DNA of 64,000 bases. It comes from Noviherbaspirillum autotrophicum (GTDB lineage: Bacteria; Pseudomonadota; Gammaproteobacteria; Burkholderiales; Burkholderiaceae_D). The notes under the pieces were generated by a model. That model had not been told where the DNA came from and ran no database searches. It saw only the letters and a program-made list of their open reading frames with translations. The DNA lies in assembly GCF_000818395.1 (NCBI RefSeq), contig NZ_JWJG01000028.1, forward strand, positions 3,428,303 through 3,492,302. The letters are read 5' to 3'. Below, in pieces: positions 7,362 through 16,801 of the stretch (positions are counted from its first letter, which is position 1; every line of letters starts with the position of its first letter). The position numbers were made by a program, and so were the translations under genes.

Positions 7362-9074
7362 ATGGCAATAGTTGCGGAAGAGGATAACAAGGCCTCTCCC
7401 AACAATCTGCTGAACTTCGTGCGTACGCCGAACGGGCGCAATATAGCGCTGATGGTCGGTGTCGCGGCCGTCGCCGCAGCGATGGCCGGCGTATGGATGT
7501 GGGGTCAGCAGCCGGAGTACCGGGTATTGTTCTCCAATTACTCCGATCGCGACGGCGGCGCCATCGTCGCTTCGCTGCAACAGATGAACGTGCCGTACAA
7601 GTTTGCCGAAGGCGGCGGGGCCATCCTCGTGCCAGCCGAGCGTGTGCACGATGCACGACTCAAGCTGGCGTCGCAGGGGCTGCCGAAAGGCGGCAACGTC
7701 GGTTTCGAGCTGATGGAGAACCAGCGACTCGGCGTCTCCCAATTCCTTGAGCAGGTGAACTTCCAGCGTGCGCTGGAAGGGGAACTGGCGCGTTCCATCC
7801 AGTCCGTCGCCGCAGTGCAGGCGGCCCGCGTCCACCTGGCGCTCCCGAAAAACTCGGTGTTCGTGCGCGACCAGCAAAAACCGACCGCTTCCGTGCTGCT
7901 GAACCTGCACCCGGGACGGACGCTCGACCGACAGCAGGTAAGCGCAATCGTTCACCTGGTTGCCAGCAGCGTACCGGAACTGAATACGAAAAACATCACG
8001 GTGGTCGACCAGGAAGGCAATCTGTTGTCCGACACGAGCAAGCAGCCGGGCGCCAATGGACTCGACCCGACCCAGCTGAAATACGTGCAGGAACTGCAAC
8101 AGAGTATCGTGCATCGCATAGAGTCGATCATCACCCCGATCGTCGGCACCAACAACGTACGCGCCGAGGCGACCGCAGACGTCGATTTTTCGACGAGCGA
8201 ACAAGCCGCCGAGATGTACAAGCCCAACCAGGGCGACAACCCGGCCGCGGTCCGCAGCCAGCACAGCAGCGAAATGCGCAATGGCGGCAATACCGCTTCC
8301 GGTGTTCCCGGCGCATTGACCAACCAGCCGCCCGCACCGGCGACGGCGCCGCTGACCACCCCCCCCGGCACGGCAGCGACCGCAAGTGCGGCGGCAAGCG
8401 CGAACGGCGCCAATGGGGCCGCCGCATCCGGTCCAATGCAGCGCGATTCGACCGTCAACTACGAAGTCGACAAGACCGTGCGCTACGTGCAGCAGCCGAT
8501 GGGCGGCATCAAGCGCCTGTCGGTAGCTGTCGTGGTCAACTACAAGCGCGTCGTTGAAAAAGGCGGTAAGGTCGCCTACAAACCGTTGAGCGATGCCGAA
8601 AAGGCCCAGATCAGCGATCTGGTCAAGGAGGCAATGGGCTACAACAAGGAGCGCGGCGACAGCCTGAACGTGGTCAACAGCCCGTTCGCCGGCCTGGACA
8701 AGGAAGTGCAAGCCGAACCGCCGCTCTGGAAGCAGCCGGAAATGCTGGACCTGGCGAAGGAAGCGGGCAAATACCTGCTGATTGCCCTGGTCACCCTGTT
8801 CATGTATTTCAAGCTGCTGCGCCCCTTGCTTGACCGCCTGACCGCAAAGGAAGAGGAAAAGACCGAAGCCCTCCCCGCCCCGGTGCTGGACGCCGAAGGC
8901 AATCCGATTCCACAGCCGACGGCAGCCGCCATCGATGACCTGTCGGATCTGAATGACGAGGAAGCGACGCCGGCGATCAGCACGTACCAGCGCCGCCTGG
9001 AAGCCGCTAAGCGTCTTGCCAAGGAAAACCCGAAAGTAGTGGCAAATGTTGTGAAGGAATGGGTAACCGAATGA
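7362..9074 (+). CDS. fliF: Flagellar MS-ring protein FliF
   Basis: FliF assembles the inner-membrane MS ring on which export gate, rod and C-ring are built. The 570 residues contain a first membrane helix (about 28-48, IALMVGVAAVAAAMAGVW), the YscJ/FliF ring-building domain, an Ala/Pro/Thr-rich insertion near 320-365, a second helix (about 470-490, LLIALVTLFMYFKLL) and the short C-terminal tail (NPKVVANVVKEWV) that binds FliG. A GGAGG site precedes the ATG. The stop codon overlaps the fliG start (ATGA at 9071-9074), so the two are translationally coupled. Confidence 0.97.
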   Translation: MAIVAEEDNKASPNNLLNFVRTPNGRNIALMVGVAAVAAAMAGVWMWGQQPEYRVLFSNYSDRDGGAIVASLQQMNVPYKFAEGGGAILVPAERVHDARLKLASQGLPKGGNVGFELMENQRLGVSQFLEQVNFQRALEGELARSIQSVAAVQAARVHLALPKNSVFVRDQQKPTASVLLNLHPGRTLDRQQVSAIVHLVASSVPELNTKNITVVDQEGNLLSDTSKQPGANGLDPTQLKYVQELQQSIVHRIESIITPIVGTNNVRAEATADVDFSTSEQAAEMYKPNQGDNPAAVRSQHSSEMRNGGNTASGVPGALTNQPPAPATAPLTTPPGTAATASAAASANGANGAAASGPMQRDSTVNYEVDKTVRYVQQPMGGIKRLSVAVVVNYKRVVEKGGKVAYKPLSDAEKAQISDLVKEAMGYNKERGDSLNVVNSPFAGLDKEVQAEPPLWKQPEMLDLAKEAGKYLLIALVTLFMYFKLLRPLLDRLTAKEEEKTEALPAPVLDAEGNPIPQPTAAAIDDLSDLNDEEATPAISTYQRRLEAAKRLAKENPKVVANVVKEWVTE

Positions 9075-10066
9075 GCGATATCGGCGTTCAAAAAGCAGCG
9101 ATCCTGATGCTCGCATTGGGCGAGGATGAGGCGGTCGAGGTCATGAAGTATCTTGGCCCGCGCGAAGTACAAAAGCTCGGGACTGCAATGTCCACGATGA
9201 AATCGGTGACCACCGAGGAACTCGAAACCGTATTGCAGGAGTTCCGCCTGCGGACCAAGACCAACACGTCTTTCGGCCTCGATTCGGACGACTACATCCG
9301 CAATGTTCTGACCAAGGCACTGGGCGACGACAAGGCAACCTCCCTGCTCAACCGTATCCTGGGCGCGCGCGAGGCGCGCGGCATCGAAAGTCTTAAGTGG
9401 ATGGACGCGCAATCGGTGGCTGAACTGATCCGCAACGAGCACCCGCAGATTATCGCCACCATCATGGTGCACCTGGAGCGTTACCACGCCTGCGAAGTGC
9501 TCGACCATTTCACGGAGCGCCTGCGCAACGACGTAGTGCTGCGCATTGCCACCCTGGACGGCGTGCAGCCTGCCGCTCTGCGCGAGCTTAACGACGTGCT
9601 GACCAAGCTCTTGACCGGCAACGAAAACCTGAAGAAGAAGCCGATGGGCGGCATCCGCACCGCGGCCGAGATCCTCAACTTCTTCAGCGGCGAAAACGAA
9701 TCGTCCGCGATGGAAAGCCTGAAGGCCTACGATACGGAGATGGCGCAGCAGATCATGGACGAGATGTTCGTTTTCGAGAACATCATGGATATCGACGACC
9801 GCGGCGTACAGATCATCCTGCGCGAAGTGCAGTCGGAATCGCTGATCATCGCCCTGAAAGGCGCCAGCGAAGGCCTGCGCAACAAGATTTTCAAGAACAT
9901 GTCGTCGCGCGCGGCCGAGATGATGAAGGAAGACCTGGAATCGAAAGGACCGGTCCGCCTGTCCGAAGTCGAGGAAAAGCAGAAGGAAATCCTCGCCATC
10001 ATCCGCCGTCTCGCCGACGAAGGCCAGGTTGTCCTGGGCGGCAAGGGCGAAGATACCTACGTCTAG
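9071..10066 (+). CDS. fliG: Flagellar motor switch protein FliG
   Basis: FliG is the rotor protein that meets the stator and carries torque. It has 331 residues, the standard length. Seen: N-domain that grips FliF (SDIGVQKAAILMLALGEDEA), the EHPQ motif at 123-126 for FliM contact, the GGIRTAAEILNF segment, and the charged C-terminal domain (about 240-331, including RGVQIILREVQSESL and KGPVRLSEVEEKQK). The start at 9071 overlaps the fliF stop by four bases; an upstream in-frame start at 9059 inside fliF is not needed. A normal copy with no missing key residues. Confidence 0.97.
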   Translation: MSDIGVQKAAILMLALGEDEAVEVMKYLGPREVQKLGTAMSTMKSVTTEELETVLQEFRLRTKTNTSFGLDSDDYIRNVLTKALGDDKATSLLNRILGAREARGIESLKWMDAQSVAELIRNEHPQIIATIMVHLERYHACEVLDHFTERLRNDVVLRIATLDGVQPAALRELNDVLTKLLTGNENLKKKPMGGIRTAAEILNFFSGENESSAMESLKAYDTEMAQQIMDEMFVFENIMDIDDRGVQIILREVQSESLIIALKGASEGLRNKIFKNMSSRAAEMMKEDLESKGPVRLSEVEEKQKEILAIIRRLADEGQVVLGGKGEDTYV

Positions 10067-10097
10067 GCACGCATACACGTAATCGGATAACGACGAA

Positions 10098-10781
10098 ATG
10101 AGTTCCAGCAGGATTCCCAAGGAACAATTGACCGCCTATCAGCGCTGGGAACTGGCATCGTTCGACGAGCCTTCTCCGGCCGAGAAGGCAGCAGCAGCGC
10201 TAGCCGACCAGGTCAAGAAAGCCACAGAAGAAGCGCGCAACGCTTCCTACGCGGCAGGCATGGAGGAAGGCCGCGCGGCCGGGTTCGAACAGGGCAAGGC
10301 GCAGGGCTTCGAACAAGGCTACGCCGACGGTTTGGCACAGGGCCGTGCGCAGGCAGATCAAGAACGTACGCAACTGCTGCAGATCGCGCAAGTCTTCAGC
10401 GACGAAATCGCGCAAGCCAACGAGAAGATCGCATCGGATATCCTGGACCTGGCACTCGACCTGTCCAAGGCCATGCTGAAGAGCGCGCTGCACGTGCGCC
10501 CCGAACTCGTCATCCCAATCATTGGCGAAGCGGTCCGTTACCTGCCCTCGCTGCAACAGCCAGCCCTGCTCTTTCTGCATCCGGAAGACGCCAAACTGGC
10601 CTGCACGCTGATGGGGGAAGAACTGACCACAGCCGGCTGGCGCATCGTTGAGGACGCTGCAATGGAGCGCGGTGGGTGCCGCGTCGACACGGCAAGCAAT
10701 CAGGTCGACGCCACCGCAACGAGCCGCTGGCAGCGCATCGCCGCCGCTCTCGGCAAGGACTCCGACTGGCTGGCGCCATGA
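10098..10781 (+). CDS. fliH: Flagellar export regulator FliH
   Basis: FliH dimerises through an N-terminal helix, binds the ATPase FliI and tethers it to the C-ring and FlhA. The 227 residues show an unbroken GxxxG run: glycines at 54, 58, 62, 66, 70, 74, 78 and 82 (seven consecutive repeats), a hallmark of FliH, followed by the C-domain (about 120-227) that holds FliI. The C-terminus overlaps the start of fliI by four bases (ATGA), which favours stoichiometric synthesis of the FliH2-FliI complex. Starts [18 protein letters not shown], a usual N-terminal C-ring binding segment. Confidence 0.93.
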   Translation: MSSSRIPKEQLTAYQRWELASFDEPSPAEKAAAALADQVKKATEEARNASYAAGMEEGRAAGFEQGKAQGFEQGYADGLAQGRAQADQERTQLLQIAQVFSDEIAQANEKIASDILDLALDLSKAMLKSALHVRPELVIPIIGEAVRYLPSLQQPALLFLHPEDAKLACTLMGEELTTAGWRIVEDAAMERGGCRVDTASNQVDATATSRWQRIAAALGKDSDWLAP

Positions 10782-12181
10782 GCACGGACACACCACACAG
10801 CAGCCGTTGGCAAGCCTACCTGCGCGATTGCAGCGCACTGCTGTCAATCTCCGAGCCGCTGCTGGTTTCAGGCCGCATCACGCGCGTTACCGGCCTGGTG
10901 ATGGAAGCCATCGGATTGCGGCTGCCGATCGGCGCGGCTTGCACCGTTCCAATGCCGAACGGTACGCGCATCGAAGCCGAAGTGGTCGGATTCCAGGATG
11001 ACCGCCTGTTTCTCATGCCGCAAAGCGATGTCGAAGGCGTCGTGCCCGGCACCCGGGTCTTGCCGCTCGAACTGGCGCACAGCCTGCCCCGTCCCGGCGC
11101 CGTCAGCCATCCGCGCCGCCGCCCGAGCGATCGCGGCCGGCACCTGCCGGTCGGCAGCGAGTTGCTGGGCCGCGTGCTCGACGCGGCCGGCCGCCCGCTC
11201 GACAACCTCGGTCCGCTCAATGCATCGCATGTCGCCCCCTTGAACGCGCGGGCCGCCAATCCACTGTCGCGTGCACCGATTCAGGAAATACTCGATGTCG
11301 GCGTACGCGCAGTCAACAGCCTGCTGACGGTGGGCCGCGGCCAGCGCATGGGCCTGTTCGCCGGCTCCGGCGTCGGCAAGAGCGTCTTGCTCGGCATGAT
11401 GGCGCGCTACACCAGCGCCGATGTGATCGTGGTCGGCCTGATCGGCGAACGGGGACGCGAGGTCAAGGAATTCATCGAGCAGATCCTCGGCCCCGAAGGA
11501 CTGGCACGCTCCGTGGTCGTGGCCGCCCCGGCAGACACCTCGCCGCTGATGCGTTTGCAGGGCACTGCCTATGCGACGGCGATTGCGGAGCATTTCCGTG
11601 ATGAAGGAAAAAATGTCCTGCTGATCATGGACTCGCTGACCCGTTATGCGATGGCGCAGCGCGAAATCGCCCTCGCCATCGGCGAACCGCCGGCTACGAA
11701 GGGCTATCCGCCATCGGTATTCGCCAAGCTGCCAGCATTGGTCGAGCGCGCCGGCAACGGCAAGGAAGGCGGCGGTTCGATCACCGCGTTTTATACCGTG
11801 CTTACCGAGGGCGACGACCAGCAGGATCCGATCGCCGACGCGGCACGCGCAATCCTCGATGGTCATATCGTGCTCAATCGCTCGCTGGCCGAAGCCGGGC
11901 ACTATCCCGCGATCGACATCGAACAGTCGATCAGCCGCGCGATGCATTCAATTACCTCGCACGATCACCAGAATTTGGCGCGTCGCGTGAAAAAGCTGAC
12001 GTCGAGTTTCCAGCGCAGCCGCGACTTGATCAGCGTCGGCGCGTACAGTGCGGGATCCGACCGCGTGCTCGACGAAGCGATCGCAAAACATGACAGAATT
12101 GAAACATTCCTGCAGCAGGATATCAGCGAGTGCGCCAGCCTTGCCGAGAGCTTGGGGCAACTTTCCGCGCTATTCCAGTGA
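10778..12181 (+). CDS. fliI: Flagellum-specific ATPase FliI
   Basis: The cytoplasmic ATPase of the flagellar type III export apparatus, homologous to the F1 beta subunit. The 467-residue product has the N-terminal beta-barrel, the Walker A GSGVGKS at 196-202, the catalytic-glutamate region [13 protein letters not shown] at about 220-232, Walker B LLIMDS at 281-286 and the T3SS-ATPase C-domain. The start is placed at 10778 (MSTDTPHSS), overlapping fliH; a longer in-frame reading from 10676 lies within fliH and is not credible. Substrate unfolding and delivery are powered together with FliH and FliJ encoded on either side. Confidence 0.97.
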   Translation: MSTDTPHSSRWQAYLRDCSALLSISEPLLVSGRITRVTGLVMEAIGLRLPIGAACTVPMPNGTRIEAEVVGFQDDRLFLMPQSDVEGVVPGTRVLPLELAHSLPRPGAVSHPRRRPSDRGRHLPVGSELLGRVLDAAGRPLDNLGPLNASHVAPLNARAANPLSRAPIQEILDVGVRAVNSLLTVGRGQRMGLFAGSGVGKSVLLGMMARYTSADVIVVGLIGERGREVKEFIEQILGPEGLARSVVVAAPADTSPLMRLQGTAYATAIAEHFRDEGKNVLLIMDSLTRYAMAQREIALAIGEPPATKGYPPSVFAKLPALVERAGNGKEGGGSITAFYTVLTEGDDQQDPIADAARAILDGHIVLNRSLAEAGHYPAIDIEQSISRAMHSITSHDHQNLARRVKKLTSSFQRSRDLISVGAYSAGSDRVLDEAIAKHDRIETFLQQDISECASLAESLGQLSALFQ

Positions 12182-12216
12182 TTGAATAGAATCAGACAGG
12201 AGCTATACTCAATTAC

Positions 12217-12657
12217 ATGGCTACCCCTTCCGCACTCGATACGCTGATCGAACTGGCGACCCAACAAACCGACGAAGCGGCCAAGCGGCTCGGACGCGCG
12301 ATCCGGAACAGCGAAGATGCCGAGAAAAAGCTGCAGTTGCTGCTCCAGTACCGGGACGACTACATGGCGCGCTTCCAGACGACACTGCAAGCCGGCCTGA
12401 GTGCATCGAGCTATCGGAATTTTCAGCATTTCATCGACAAGCTCGACGAAGCCATCAAGGGACAGCAACGCGTCATCCAGGATGCCCAGGGGCGCGTGAC
12501 AAGGGAGCGCGGAGCTTGGCAGGACAGCGAGCGCAAGCGCATATCCTACGACACGCTGGCGACGCGCGCCGAAAAAGTGCGGCAATTGAAAGAGTCACGG
12601 CGCGACCAGAAACAAACGGATGAATTCGCAGCGCGTGCGCTGTTCAACAAACGCTAG
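12217..12657 (+). CDS. fliJ: Flagellar export protein FliJ
   Basis: A 146-residue, highly charged coiled-coil protein (for example AEKKLQLLLQYRDDYMARF and RDQKQTDEFAARALFNKR) matching FliJ, the central stalk that inserts in the FliI hexamer, contacts FlhA and recycles chaperones. Length and helical heptad pattern fit the family. It lies 35 bases after fliI and just ahead of fliK in the conserved fliFGHIJK order, which strengthens the call because FliJ primary sequence is weakly conserved. Confidence 0.92.
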   Translation: MATPSALDTLIELATQQTDEAAKRLGRAIRNSEDAEKKLQLLLQYRDDYMARFQTTLQAGLSASSYRNFQHFIDKLDEAIKGQQRVIQDAQGRVTRERGAWQDSERKRISYDTLATRAEKVRQLKESRRDQKQTDEFAARALFNKR

Positions 12658-12676
12658 GCAGCACAACGCGGAAAAC

Positions 12677-14107
12677 ATGAATACCTCAGCCATTTCGAAT
12701 CTCGCCAATCTCGCTTCCGGCACCACACCGGCGGCAAAAGCGCCCGGCGCTGTATCCGACGCACCGTTCAGCCAGGTGCTGTCGCGCGAAATGGCCGCGC
12801 AACCGAAGCCCAGCGAGCCGGCCAAGGCCAGCAAGGCGCAAAACGACAAGGAATCGCAGCCTACGGAATCCGCTGCAAACGAATCGAAGCCCGTGCAACA
12901 GTCCGACGCGGCCGCTTCGTCGGATAGCACCTCTCCGGAAAACGCCGCGCGCTTCGCCAAGTCGGACAAAGCGGTTTCAAGCACGTCCGCCCGGGCCGGT
13001 GAAGACAAGGACCAAGACGACGATGTGCCGGTTTCGGCCGAGTCGGAACAATTGCTTGCCCTGGTGGCCAGCCTGACGCAACCGGTGGCAAAGCAAGCAG
13101 ACACCAAGACTGAAGACGACAGCAAACAGGCGGCGCTCGATGCATCGGACGACGGTTCAGCGCAGGACAAGCAGGCAAAAGATATTTTGTTACTTGCGCA
13201 ATCTGGACAACCTCAGAATACCCCACAAGAATTGGTGACAGACCCGGCTAAAGGCCGCCCGACTTCCGAAAAAATCGAAAGCCTGTCCCTCCCCGGACAA
13301 AACCGAGTCGAATCTGCATCGCCCCAGCCTGTCGGAACTGCCGCCAGCGCCGCTCGTCGTGGTGTCATTAATGCCGCCGGCGAGCATGTCAAAGCCGCGG
13401 GCACTTCCGAAGAGGTCTCCTCCGAGCCTGACGAATTCCGCACCAAACTCGCACAAGCCAAGGATGAGAAGACAGCGGCGGACAGCAGCGCCACAAAGGC
13501 ACAGCCGAGCCACTCGGAGCTCCCCGCGACACAATCTGCCGACCACCAGTCCGCACTAAAACTGGTACAGCATGCTGAACAACCAACCGTTGCACCATTC
13601 ACAATGAACGCCGCGCCCGCAGCGCAGCCTCAGCCGCTTCAAGCCATGGCTGCGCAGGCAAGCGACATGCTCTCCCCGCGCGTCGGCAGCCAGGGATGGG
13701 ACAAGGCGCTCAGCCAGAAGGTCGTCTGGATGGTGGGCAGCGATGTGCAAAGTGCATCATTGACGCTCAATCCGCCTGACCTCGGCCCTCTGCAAGTCGT
13801 GTTGCACGTATCGGAGAACCAGGCGACCGCGAATTTCACCGCGGCACAACCGGAAGTACGTCACGCGCTCGAGGCTGCGATGCCCAAGCTGCGCGAAATG
13901 CTGGGTGATGCCGGCATTCAGCTCGGCCAGGCCAACGTCAATGCCGGCAACCCGAACAGCAACCCGCAAAACGCATTTGAGCAGCCGCAGCAATCGTCAC
14001 GCCGCGGCTCCGGCGCAGCAAGCGAAAGCAGCGACAAGCCCCCGGTGAGAGTCGGCCGCACCCAGACGATCACGGGCGGAGAGGGATTGGTCGACACGTT
14101 CGCCTGA
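12677..14107 (+). CDS. fliK: Flagellar hook-length control protein FliK
   Basis: FliK is secreted during hook growth as a molecular ruler and flips FlhB to filament-type export. The 476 residues contain a long disordered Ala/Ser/Lys/Gln-rich ruler region (1-330) and the conserved C-terminal hook domain (about 345-440): LNPPDLGPLQVVLHVSENQA shortened to LNPPDLGPLQVVLHV, then HALEAAMPKLREMLGDAGI. The ATG at 12677 (MNTSAISNLANLAS) is preferred over an in-frame codon at 12620 that overlaps fliJ. Terminal gene of the fliF operon; a second FliK-like gene is at 4180. Confidence 0.92.
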   Translation: MNTSAISNLANLASGTTPAAKAPGAVSDAPFSQVLSREMAAQPKPSEPAKASKAQNDKESQPTESAANESKPVQQSDAAASSDSTSPENAARFAKSDKAVSSTSARAGEDKDQDDDVPVSAESEQLLALVASLTQPVAKQADTKTEDDSKQAALDASDDGSAQDKQAKDILLLAQSGQPQNTPQELVTDPAKGRPTSEKIESLSLPGQNRVESASPQPVGTAASAARRGVINAAGEHVKAAGTSEEVSSEPDEFRTKLAQAKDEKTAADSSATKAQPSHSELPATQSADHQSALKLVQHAEQPTVAPFTMNAAPAAQPQPLQAMAAQASDMLSPRVGSQGWDKALSQKVVWMVGSDVQSASLTLNPPDLGPLQVVLHVSENQATANFTAAQPEVRHALEAAMPKLREMLGDAGIQLGQANVNAGNPNSNPQNAFEQPQQSSRRGSGAASESSDKPPVRVGRTQTITGGEGLVDTFA

Positions 14108-14134
14108 GCCCCGCAGGACCAGTCACCCGATAGA

Positions 14135-14157
14135 CGCCGCCGTAAAGAATGGCGGCG
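14135..14157 (+). other. Hairpin in the fliK-fliL gap
   Basis: CGCCGCC at 14135-14141 pairs with GGCGGCG at 14151-14157 over a 9-base loop, 28 bases after the fliK stop. No T run follows, so it is either a weak or factor-dependent end of the fliF operon or an RNA stability element. The remaining 230 bases up to fliL hold no supported gene. Confidence 0.35.
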
Positions 14158-14388
14158 GAGCTGACATCATTAGCGCCAAAAGTTGTAGGGCGCCCCTATC
14201 CTTTATGATTCCTGTGATTAATAATGGCGTTGCAGCGCGGACTCATACCGGCCAAGGAATACTCAATTGGCATGCGATGCCCGGATATGGAAGACCTTCC
14301 CCCTTCTTTTCGACGCATCCTGAGTACCGCTTTTTTTGAATAATGACTGCATGACTGCAGCAATGCCGCACACAAGGATTTAGCAACG

Positions 14389-14919
14389 ATGGCGACCTCC
14401 GCTCCCAAAGCAGCCAATAAAGCAGGCGCGAAGCCGGACTCAGATCAACCGGCGGCCGGCTCATCGAAAAAAAAGAAACTGATGATCATTGCCGCAGCAG
14501 CACTGCTGCTGATCGTTGGCGCCGGTGGCGGCGCGTGGTTTTTCCTCGGCTCGAAGGCGCAACACAGTGACAAGCCGGCAAAAGAGCAGCACAAACCTGC
14601 CACTCCTCCAGTATTCATGGCGCTGGAAACCTTCACCGTGAATCTGCAGGGGGAAGACATGCAGCAGTTCCTGCAGGTGAACATGACTTTGCAGGTAGCT
14701 GACGAAGCCACGGCCGAACAGCTGAAGACAAACATGCCGCAGGTGCGCAACCGACTGCTGCTGCTCTTGTCCAGCAAGAAGGCGGCGGAAATACTGACCG
14801 TCGAAGGGAAAAAGAAGCTCTCCACCGAGATCGTCCAGCAGATTCAGGAGCCCTTCACGCCCAACGGTCCGAAACACGACGTGTCCGACGTCTTTTTCAC
14901 TTCGTTCGTCGTTCAGTAA
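14389..14919 (+). CDS. fliL: Flagellar basal body-associated protein FliL
   Basis: FliL is a single-pass inner-membrane protein that surrounds and stabilises the stator. The 176-residue product has a Lys-rich cytoplasmic lead (SSKKKK at 25-30), one membrane helix (about 31-53, LMIIAAAALLLIVGAGGG), a linker, and the periplasmic FliL domain (about 75-176) with FMALETFTVNL and the conserved LRNRLLLLLSSK-like segment (VRNRLLLLLSSKKAAE). First gene of fliLMNOPQR, with only four bases before fliM. An AGGA site precedes the ATG. Confidence 0.95.
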   Translation: MATSAPKAANKAGAKPDSDQPAAGSSKKKKLMIIAAAALLLIVGAGGGAWFFLGSKAQHSDKPAKEQHKPATPPVFMALETFTVNLQGEDMQQFLQVNMTLQVADEATAEQLKTNMPQVRNRLLLLLSSKKAAEILTVEGKKKLSTEIVQQIQEPFTPNGPKHDVSDVFFTSFVVQ

Positions 14920-14923
14920 AGTC

Positions 14924-15988
14924 ATGTCCGACAATTTCCTCTCTCAAGAAGAAATCGATGCCCTGCTCAAGGGCGTCACCGGCGACCAGGATGAAGTCGA
15001 GGTCCCGGAGGATCTGTCCGGCGTGCGCCCGTACAACCTGGCAACCCAGGAACGTATCGTACGCGGCCGCATGCCGACGCTTGAGATTATCAACGAACGT
15101 TTTGCCCGGCTGTTTCGCATCAGCCTGTTCAATTTCCTGCATCGCGCCGCCGAGGTGTCGATCGGCCCGGTGCGGGTATCGAAGTACAGCGAATTCATCC
15201 GCAACCTGGTGGTGCCGACCAATCTGAACCTGGTCCACATGAAGCCTCTGCGCGGCACTGCACTGATCGTATTCGACCCGAATCTGGTGTTCCTGCTGGT
15301 CGATAACATGTTCGGCGGCGATGGGCGTTTTCATACTCGCGTCGAAGGCCGCGAATTCACGCTCACCGAGCAACGCATCATTCAACGCATTCTAAATATC
15401 GTCTTCGAGACCTACGCCAAGTCGTGGGAACCGGTGTACCCGATCGAGTTCGAGTACATCCGTTCGGAGATGAACACGCAGTTCGCCAATATCGCCACGC
15501 CCAATGAAGTGGTGGTGACCACCACCTTCTCCATTGAACTGGGACCGGTCACCGGCGAAATGCACTTTTGCACGCCCTATTCCACGATCGAACCGATCCG
15601 CGACATCCTGACGTCCAGTCTGCAGGGCGAAACCCTGGAAATGGACAAGCGCTGGATCCGCCTGTTAAAGCAGCAGATCAAGACCGCCGAGGTCGAGCTG
15701 GTTGCCAATCTCGGTACCGCCGACGTCACCTTTGGCGACATTCTGAACATGAAAGTGGGCGACATCATACCGATCGCCGTTCCCAACCCGCTGTGCGCTA
15801 CTGTAGACAGCGTGCCTGTCATGGAATGCACCTACGGCAAGCTGAACGGCCAATATGCATTACGCATCGAAAAGCTGATCTACAGCGCCAACGAGTCGCT
15901 GCGCGGCCACGAGCAACTGCGCCGGCTCAAGGAAACCGAAGCTCGGGACGACAACGAAATACCGCAAGGAGAAACAAAAAATGGCTAA
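14924..15988 (+). CDS. fliM: Flagellar motor switch protein FliM
   Basis: FliM forms the middle of the C-ring and receives phosphorylated CheY. In the 354-residue product the N-terminal CheY-binding peptide is intact (FLSQEEIDALLKG, residues 5-17), followed by the FliM core domain (about 45-240, PTLEIINERFARLFR and the FGGDG motif) and a C-terminal SpoA domain (about 255-335) that pairs with FliN. It lies four bases after fliL and its stop overlaps fliN by eight bases, so C-ring subunits are made together. No departures from the family are seen. Confidence 0.97.
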   Translation: MSDNFLSQEEIDALLKGVTGDQDEVEVPEDLSGVRPYNLATQERIVRGRMPTLEIINERFARLFRISLFNFLHRAAEVSIGPVRVSKYSEFIRNLVVPTNLNLVHMKPLRGTALIVFDPNLVFLLVDNMFGGDGRFHTRVEGREFTLTEQRIIQRILNIVFETYAKSWEPVYPIEFEYIRSEMNTQFANIATPNEVVVTTTFSIELGPVTGEMHFCTPYSTIEPIRDILTSSLQGETLEMDKRWIRLLKQQIKTAEVELVANLGTADVTFGDILNMKVGDIIPIAVPNPLCATVDSVPVMECTYGKLNGQYALRIEKLIYSANESLRGHEQLRRLKETEARDDNEIPQGETKNG

Positions 15989-16388
15989 CGAAACAACCAG
16001 CCCGGACGATGATTGGGGCGCGGCCCTGGCCGAACAGGCCAAGATGGAAGCAGCCGATCAGTCAGCCCAGCCGACGCCGGCCGCGTTCCAGGATTTTTCC
16101 GGCGCCAGCGTCAAGAGTGGCACGCACAATGACATCGACTTCATCCTCGACATCCCAGTCCAGCTTACGGTGGAATTGGGCCGCACCAAGATCGCCATCA
16201 AGAATCTGCTGCAGCTGGCACAAGGTTCGGTGGTCGAACTCGACGGTCTGGCCGGCGAACCGATGGACGTGCTGGTCAACGGCTGCCTGATCGCGCAAGG
16301 CGAAGTGGTGGTCGTCAACGACAAGTTCGGCATTCGCTTAACTGACATTATCAGCCCTTCCGAGCGCATCAGAAAACTGAACAAATGA
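15981..16388 (+). CDS. fliN: Flagellar motor switch protein FliN
   Basis: FliN builds the base of the C-ring and docks FliH-FliI. The 135 residues have an acidic, Gln/Ala-rich N-terminus and a C-terminal SpoA domain (about 55-132): DIPVQLTVELGRTKIAIKNLLQLAQGSVVEL, quoted as IPVQLTVELGRTKI and LAQGSVVELDGLAGEPMDV. The GTP-like turn DVLVNGCLIAQGEVVVV is typical. Starts inside the end of fliM (AAGGAG upstream at 15966-15971) and its stop overlaps the fliO start by four bases. Confidence 0.96.
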   Translation: MANETTSPDDDWGAALAEQAKMEAADQSAQPTPAAFQDFSGASVKSGTHNDIDFILDIPVQLTVELGRTKIAIKNLLQLAQGSVVELDGLAGEPMDVLVNGCLIAQGEVVVVNDKFGIRLTDIISPSERIRKLNK

Positions 16389-16801
16389 TGCAAGCTCTCG
16401 TTCTTCCGCTGCTGTTGTGTGCTGGCGGAGTCGCGCATGCGGCCGAACAGACGGGACCGGGTTCGGCGGCAAGCCTGCTGCAGGTATTGCTGGGACTGGT
16501 CGTCGTGCTCGGACTGCTGGCCGGAACCGCATGGACCATACGCCGCCTCGGACTGGCAAAGCCCTCGACCGCAAGCGTGGTCAAGATCGTCGGTGGAGCA
16601 AGCATCGGCACACGCGAGCGCATCGTGCTCGTGGAAGTCGCGGACCAGTGGATCGTGGTCGGAGTCGCTCCCGGATGCATCAATGCCCTGTCCACCATGC
16701 CGCGACAGGAAGGCTATACACTGCAAGAGAACATGCCGCCCATGGCAAAGAATTTTTCAGCATGGCTGAAGCAAACGATTGACAAGCGTAATGCGCAATA
16801 A
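16385..16801 (+). CDS. fliO: Flagellar biosynthesis protein FliO
   Basis: FliO is a membrane protein that helps the FliP ring of the export gate assemble. The 138-residue product has a cleavable-looking N-terminus ([20 protein letters not shown]), a membrane helix (about 32-52, [17 protein letters not shown]) and a cytoplasmic FliO domain ([20 protein letters not shown]). The start overlaps the fliN stop (ATGA at 16385-16388). It ends 11 bases into fliP. FliO is among the most variable export proteins, but position and topology agree. Confidence 0.92.
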   Translation: MMQALVLPLLLCAGGVAHAAEQTGPGSAASLLQVLLGLVVVLGLLAGTAWTIRRLGLAKPSTASVVKIVGGASIGTRERIVLVEVADQWIVVGVAPGCINALSTMPRQEGYTLQENMPPMAKNFSAWLKQTIDKRNAQ

